Shown in pieces: positions 14,232 to 17,634 of a stretch of DNA of 17,634 nt. The DNA comes from an uncultured Pseudomonadota bacterium. GTDB taxonomy: Bacteria; Pseudomonadota; Gammaproteobacteria; Steroidobacterales; Steroidobacteraceae. The notes under the pieces were generated by a model, which searched no databases, was not told where the DNA came from, and was given only the letters and a program-made list of their open reading frames with translations. A program made the position numbers and the translations under genes. The stretch spans positions 1-17,634 of the forward strand of contig CAIVYV010000276.1 of assembly GCA_903910215.1 (NCBI GenBank), in the 5' to 3' direction. Position 1 is the stretch's first letter. The number at the start of each line of letters is the position of its first letter.

Positions 14232-14996
14232 TTTTCGCGGCCCCGGAATGAACGCGTTCGTGCGGCGGATGTACTCCGCATAATCCGGACGACGCTGCCC
14301 GATGTCGCGCTCGAGCAGTTTCACGCCCGAGATCTTCAGCAGCAATACCGTCATGATCGCGGGGCCAATGATGCTCCACCACGCGCCTGCTGAAAGTGCG
14401 ATGCAGTAAAAGCCCCACCATACGCAAGCATCGCCGAAGTAGTTCGGATGACGCGTGTATCGCCAGAATCCGCGATCCATCACCTTGCCCGCATTGGCCG
14501 GATCGCGCCTGAAGTGCGCCAACTGCCAATCGCCACCGGCTTCAAAGGCGAACCCGATAATCCACAGCGCGACGCCGATGTAGTCGAGGATGCCAAGCTC
14601 TGACGTGCCGTTCACCGCCCCGTGCAACGGCAGCGAGATGATCCAGGCGAGCACTGCTTGAAAGATGAACACCCGATAAACGCTGCTGAACGCGAAGCCG
14701 GGTTCGTTACGACGGCGAATGGCTTGATAGCGACGGTCTTCTTCATGACCCCAGTTGCGCGCGGTGATGAACACCGACAGACGAATCGCCCAAACCGCCA
14801 CGAGCACGAACAGCAGCCGACCGCGCTCTGTTTCGGGCGGAAAGCCAGCGTAGAGCACCACCGACAGCAGGAACATCAACGACCACAAGCTGTCGACCAC
14901 ATCGACATTGCGACGCGGCAAGGAAATCAGCCAACCGAGCACCGCCAAGGCCATGAGGCCAGGGAGAGCCAGAAACCAGGAAGTCGCGTCGAACAT
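14226..14996 (-). CDS. DUF1295 multi-pass membrane protein (steroid 5-alpha-reductase-like C-terminal domain)
   Basis: A 256-residue inner-membrane protein with about six or seven hydrophobic segments (about 7-26, 37-51, 61-78, 106-121, 137-152, 189-203 and 206-222). The family signature is clear: RGFWRYTRHPNYFGDACVWWGF at about 175-196, a pattern shared with steroid 5-alpha-reductase and isoprenylcysteine methyltransferase-type proteins that bind NADPH or SAM at the membrane. NWGHEEDRRY and the late ERDIGQRRPDYAEYIRRTNAFIP are also typical of DUF1295. Reaction and substrate are unknown. It converges on typA with 34 bases between stops and is divergent from motA; its upstream region contains the motA sigma-28 promoter. 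The nearest ribosome-binding candidate, GAGAGG, is about 12 bases before the ATG. Confidence 0.9.
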   Translation of the reverse strand: MFDATSWFLALPGLMALAVLGWLISLPRRNVDVVDSLWSLMFLLSVVLYAGFPPETERGRLLFVLVAVWAIRLSVFITARNWGHEEDRRYQAIRRRNEPGFAFSSVYRVFIFQAVLAWIISLPLHGAVNGTSELGILDYIGVALWIIGFAFEAGGDWQLAHFRRDPANAGKVMDRGFWRYTRHPNYFGDACVWWGFYCIALSAGAWWSIIGPAIMTVLLLKISGVKLLERDIGQRRPDYAEYIRRTNAFIPGPRKD

Positions 14997-15003
14997 ATTT
15001 TGC

Positions 15004-15030
15004 TAAAGCCTCTCGGAAAGCTGCCGTTAT
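15004..15030 (+). promoter_or_regulatory. Sigma-28 (FliA) flagellar promoter for motAB
   Basis: TAAA at 15004-15007, a 15-base spacer, then GCCGTTAT at 15023-15030 match the FliA consensus TAAA-N15-GCCGATAA at 10 of 12 positions. The expected start site is near 15037, about 84 bases before motA. Position and orientation fit motAB as late-class flagellar genes. Confidence 0.75.
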
Positions 15031-15120
15031 GGAACAGTGTGACCGTGGTTAACGACGAGGACAACCTTAGGATGCCCACTGGTCTCGCACCCCCATTCTC
15101 CAGCGTCGCAGAACACCCTA

Positions 15121-15984
15121 ATGATAGCGTTGATCGGTTCCGTCATCGTCGTTGCTTCGGTCGTCATCGGCTTTTTGATGGCCGGCGGCAACCTGCTGTT
15201 GCTCTGGCACCCCTCCGAAATCGTCGTCATCATCGGCGCGGCGCTCGGCGCCTTCATCACGAGCAACTCTCTTAAGGTCGTCAAAGCCTCGTTCGCCAAT
15301 GCCATCGGCTTGATGAAGCCTTCTCGCTATACCCGAGACACGTACGTCGATCTGCTCAAACTGATCTTTGACCTCCTGGTGAAATCACGCAAGGAGGGTT
15401 TGCTCGCGATCGAGAACGACATCGAGAACCCAGAGAAGAGCAACGTCTTCTCCAAGTACCCGAAGATTTTAGCCGACCATCACATGATGGAGTTCATCAC
15501 CGATTGCCTGCGCCTGATGGTCGGCGGCAACCTTGACCCCAACGAACTCGAAACCCTCCTCGATTACGAACTTGAAACCCACCACAAAGAAGCGCACGAA
15601 CCGGCACACGCCGTTCAACAAGTCGCCGATGCGCTACCGGGCTTTGGTATCGTCGCAGCGGTCCTTGGCATTGTGAATACCATGGCAGCGGTGGCCGAGG
15701 CGACGAGCGCGGAACTCGGCGCCAAAGTGGGCGCGGCACTGGTTGGCACCTTTCTCGGCATCCTGGTGGCGTACGGCTTCGTGGGTCCGATCGCCTCGGC
15801 CATGAAGGCGCGCGCAGACGAAGAAGGCAAAGCCTTCGAGGTCGTGAAAATGGCGCTGGTCGCGAGCGTGCGTGGTTATCCGCCGCAGGTGGCCGTGGAG
15901 TTTGCGCGCAAACTGCTCTTTAGTGAGGTGCGCCCGACATTCGGCGACCTTGAGGGTCATCTGAAGTCGAAGCCCAAGGCGTAA
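15121..15984 (+). CDS. motA: Flagellar motor stator protein MotA (proton-type)
   Basis: A 287-residue inner-membrane protein that forms the ion channel and force-generating part of the flagellar stator with MotB. Four membrane segments are seen at about 2-21, 32-50, 169-189 and 202-222. Torque and channel residues fall in register with E. coli MotA: Arg90, Glu98 and Pro173, with the second essential proline at Pro223 (222 in E. coli; one residue is inserted between). DALPGFGIVAAVLGIV and VGTFLGILVAYGFVGP are the conserved channel helices. The N terminus MIALIGSVIVVASVVIGFLM aligns with the E. coli start, so ATG 15121 is right although no Shine-Dalgarno is visible (AACACCCTA precedes it). motB follows after 13 bases. 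A sigma-28 promoter lies upstream. Confidence 0.97.
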   Translation: MIALIGSVIVVASVVIGFLMAGGNLLLLWHPSEIVVIIGAALGAFITSNSLKVVKASFANAIGLMKPSRYTRDTYVDLLKLIFDLLVKSRKEGLLAIENDIENPEKSNVFSKYPKILADHHMMEFITDCLRLMVGGNLDPNELETLLDYELETHHKEAHEPAHAVQQVADALPGFGIVAAVLGIVNTMAAVAEATSAELGAKVGAALVGTFLGILVAYGFVGPIASAMKARADEEGKAFEVVKMALVASVRGYPPQVAVEFARKLLFSEVRPTFGDLEGHLKSKPKA

Positions 15985-15997
15985 TCGCGCATCGCCC

Positions 15998-16972
15998 ATG
16001 AGCACCCCGCAGAAAAAAGTCGAGGAATCGCGACCGATCATCATTCGTCGCAAGAAGATCATCGCGGGTGGTCATCACGGTGGCGCATGGAAAGTGGCCT
16101 ATGCCGACTTCGTCACGGCCTTGATGGCATTCTTCCTCGTCATGTGGCTCGTCGCGTCAGCCAACGACCAACAGAAAACGGCGATCTTCGACTACTTCAA
16201 AAACCCGAGCATGGCCAAAGGCTCGGCACCGATCCCGGCACCTGGGCAGGATGGACCAGGCGGCGCCAGCACGAGCCCCATCGAACTGCGCGGGGGCTTG
16301 ACGGCTTCAGCCCCCTCGCCCATCGCCGAATCCGGCGCGGGCACACCGATATCCGACAAACCAGAGCAAGTGCGACGCTTACGCACGAACACCGGCAGTC
16401 TGAGTGAGGCCGATCAACTGCAGGCGCTGAAGTCTGATCTGCAAGAAGCCATAGAGAAGAGCAAAGCGCTTGAGGCGTTCAAGGATCAGCTGTTGATCGA
16501 CATCACACCCGAGGGCTTGCGCATCCAGATCGTCGATGCCCAGAACCGACCGATGTTCGACCTTGCAGGCACGCAACTCAAAGATTACGCGACGGCGCTG
16601 CTGCTCGAAGTGGGCAAGTATCTCAATACCGTCCCGAATCGCATCACCATCTCAGGGCACACCGACGAGACTCCCTTCACCGGTCGACGCCCGAACTACA
16701 CCAACTGGGAACTCTCGGCCGATCGAGCCAACGCGGCGCGCCGGGCTTTGATCGACGGTGGACTCGCTTACGACAAAATCGCCCGCGTCATCGGTATGTC
16801 GTCTTATGTGTTGCTCGACAAAGCGAATCCGCGTAATCCAGTCAACCGGCGCATCAGCGTGATCGTCATGACGAAGGCGGCGGAAGACGCGCTGCTGCGC
16901 ACCGATACGCCGAGTGACGCACCGAGCAACACGCCTAGCAACAGGCCCATTGAGACAACGCCTGCCCGTTAA
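15998..16972 (+). CDS. motB: Flagellar motor stator protein MotB
   Basis: A 324-residue stator partner of MotA. The basic cytoplasmic N terminus (IIIRRKKIIAGGHHGG) leads to WKVAYADFVTALMAFFLVMW, whose Asp37 is the proton-carrying residue (Asp32 in E. coli). A Pro/Gly/Ser-rich linker follows at about 70-125, then a plug-like helix, then the OmpA-like peptidoglycan-binding domain with ISGHTDETPF (218-227), NWELSADRANAARRA (236-250) and NRRISV (283-288), which anchors the stator to the cell wall. The tail after 300 is unusual: tandem TPSD-APSN-TPSN repeats. The gene starts 13 bases after motA, in the same operon. Its TAA overlaps the stop of the convergent small gene (TTAA, 16969-16972). Confidence 0.97.
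   Translation: MSTPQKKVEESRPIIIRRKKIIAGGHHGGAWKVAYADFVTALMAFFLVMWLVASANDQQKTAIFDYFKNPSMAKGSAPIPAPGQDGPGGASTSPIELRGGLTASAPSPIAESGAGTPISDKPEQVRRLRTNTGSLSEADQLQALKSDLQEAIEKSKALEAFKDQLLIDITPEGLRIQIVDAQNRPMFDLAGTQLKDYATALLLEVGKYLNTVPNRITISGHTDETPFTGRRPNYTNWELSADRANAARRALIDGGLAYDKIARVIGMSSYVLLDKANPRNPVNRRISVIVMTKAAEDALLRTDTPSDAPSNTPSNRPIETTPAR
16907..16942 (+). repeat. Three 12-base tandem units encoding the MotB tail
   Basis: Imperfect 12-base units at 16907-16918, 16919-16930 and 16931-16942 encode TPSD, APSN and TPSN. They lie after the OmpA-like domain, in a probably disordered tail, and look like a local slippage expansion. Confidence 0.6.
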
Positions 16973-17262
16973 GCGCGATTCTGTAGGCCAAGATCGCGAG
17001 CGAGCGCCTCGATCAACGTGCGGTCTTCCGACAGTCGTCGGCGGGTCTCTTCGACATCGGGCGCGAACTGATCGACGGCATCGGCACTCAAGATACCCTG
17101 CTTCTGCAACAGCAACTCGTGAGTGCGCAAGCGCTCACGCACCGCCGAGAGCTCCATCGCCAGACGCAGCGACACCGCCACTAGCTGTGAGATGTTGGCG
17201 GGGTCGAGACGCTGGTCTTGCCCTGAGGTCGGCGCGTGGATCGGACGAGACTCAGCGCTCAC
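16969..17262 (-). CDS. Small helical protein, function unknown
   Basis: A 97-residue protein I do not recognise. After a short polar N terminus (SAESRPIHAPTSGQDQRLDP) it is strongly helical with heptad-like hydrophobic spacing: ISQLVAVSLRLAMELSAVRERLRTHELLLQKQG, then DVEETRRRLSEDRTLIEALARDLGL. A two-helix coiled coil is likely. There is no signal peptide or cysteine. The start GTG at 17262 is supported by GGAGG five bases upstream (17268-17272) and overlaps the methyltransferase stop by 11 bases, so the two are co-translated; it might be a partner of that enzyme. The frame stays open further upstream, but that part is out of phase with the better-supported methyltransferase and is rejected. 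Its stop overlaps the motB stop. Confidence 0.75.
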   Translation of the reverse strand: MSAESRPIHAPTSGQDQRLDPANISQLVAVSLRLAMELSAVRERLRTHELLLQKQGILSADAVDQFAPDVEETRRRLSEDRTLIEALARDLGLQNRA

Positions 17263-17634
17263 GGCGACCTCCAAAGAAATAGTAGTGACCGGCACCGAGC
17301 GGCTCGTAATCAGCGACGATATTGCCCTCGGTAAACCCGGCTGCACGCAGCAGCGCCGGCACATCGGTATCGGCAAAACCCGTCCAGAACGGCTCGCCGT
17401 TGTTGCGCACCTGCCAATCGTTGGTGACTTGTTTTGGAATCGACAAGCGAGCCGGTTGATACGGCACGTCGGCGTTGAGGAATACGCCACCGGGCGCCAA
17501 GAGTCGATGCGCTTCAGCGAAGATCTGCGGCGCGATGTCGTGCCAGGTCTCATGAAAGAGGATGTGCGAAACGATCAAATCGAAATGCCCATCGGGATAA
17601 CCCGTTTGCCGCGCATCGGCCTGTCGAAAATGCA
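17252..17634 (-). CDS. Class I SAM-dependent methyltransferase, C-terminal part
   Basis: The gene enters from beyond the right edge; about 126 residues are visible, ending at TGA 17254-17252. The frame reads FRQADARQTGYPDGHFDLIV, then SHILFHETWHDIAPQIFAEA and HRLLAPGGVFLNADVP. This is the motif order of the methyltransferase-11 group: an acidic loop, a FDLIVS strand and the (R/H)LLxPGG turn. The C-terminal part has GEPFWTGFADTDVPALLRAAGF and ends in GAGHYYFFGGRRER. It methylates an unknown small molecule or protein; the SAM-binding GxGxG motif is outside the window. The downstream small helical gene overlaps its end by 11 bases. Confidence 0.85.
   Translation of the reverse strand, partial: HFRQADARQTGYPDGHFDLIVSHILFHETWHDIAPQIFAEAHRLLAPGGVFLNADVPYQPARLSIPKQVTNDWQVRNNGEPFWTGFADTDVPALLRAAGFTEGNIVADYEPLGAGHYYFFGGRRER

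Noticed and set aside
17263..17553. Extension of the small helical gene upstream to 17553
   Set aside because: That part is antisense-like in composition (Arg/Ser/Cys-rich) and occupies the methyltransferase coding region in another frame; GTG 17262 has a strong ribosome-binding site.
1..17634. Search for tRNA, CRISPR, insertion sequences, toxin-antitoxin or defence genes
   Set aside because: No cloverleaf, spaced repeat array, transposase motif, terminal inverted repeats or known defence domain was seen; the gene content is metabolic, redox, transport and motility.

Overview
The window looks like chromosomal DNA from a flagellated, respiring gammaproteobacterium. The case rests on a GC-rich, compactly packed sequence, MotA/MotB, TypA/BipA and GabT proteins that keep the E. 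coli residue numbering at key sites, a sigma-28 type flagellar promoter, and two periplasmic c-type cytochromes. A deeply branching group such as Nevskiales or Steroidobacterales is possible, but that is only an impression. I see no tRNA, rRNA, CRISPR array, transposase or phage gene. No stretch over 300 bases lacks a gene; the longest gaps are 5032-5194, 12217-12346 and 14997-15120.

Layout. (1) 1-1013, plus: the tail of a probable VOC-family protein, overlapping an exported alpha/beta hydrolase. (2) 3351-983, minus: a compact unit of a thioredoxin-reductase-like ferredoxin-NADP reductase, TesB thioesterase II and a class I cytochrome c. (3) 3432-5031: GabT, meeting a small cysteine-cluster protein tail to tail. 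(4) 5195-9161, plus: a stand-alone AraC-type DNA-binding protein, a VAT1-like medium-chain reductase, an MsbA-like ABC exporter half-transporter and a HAD phosphatase, all overlapping or a few bases apart. (5) 9177-10508: a FabG-like reductase and an SSAT-like acetyltransferase, divergent. (6) 12216-10453, minus: cytochrome c', a degenerate alpha/beta-hydrolase-like protein and a DUF4743-Nudix hydrolase. (7) 12347-14191 TypA/BipA, convergent with a DUF1295 membrane protein. (8) 15121-16972: motA-motB behind a good sigma-28 promoter. (9) 17634-16969, minus: a partial SAM methyltransferase and a small helical protein.

How the genes work together. motAB form the proton-driven flagellar stator and are probably expressed late in flagellar assembly. 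The AraC-to-HAD run looks like one transcription unit in which a small regulator could control a reductase and an exporter. The FNR-TesB-cytochrome c and cytochrome c'-pseudo-hydrolase-Nudix units are tight enough to be operons, but no single pathway is obvious in either.

The most interesting points are: a cytochrome c' with Phe and Lys at the two residue positions that control gas-ligand binding in the family; an alpha/beta-hydrolase-fold protein that appears to have lost its catalytic residues; a 13-base duplication at the hydrolase/Nudix junction; the stand-alone AraC domain with an inverted repeat just upstream; and a hairpin with a T-run directly before typA. I did not find a clear new multi-gene defence or mobile system.
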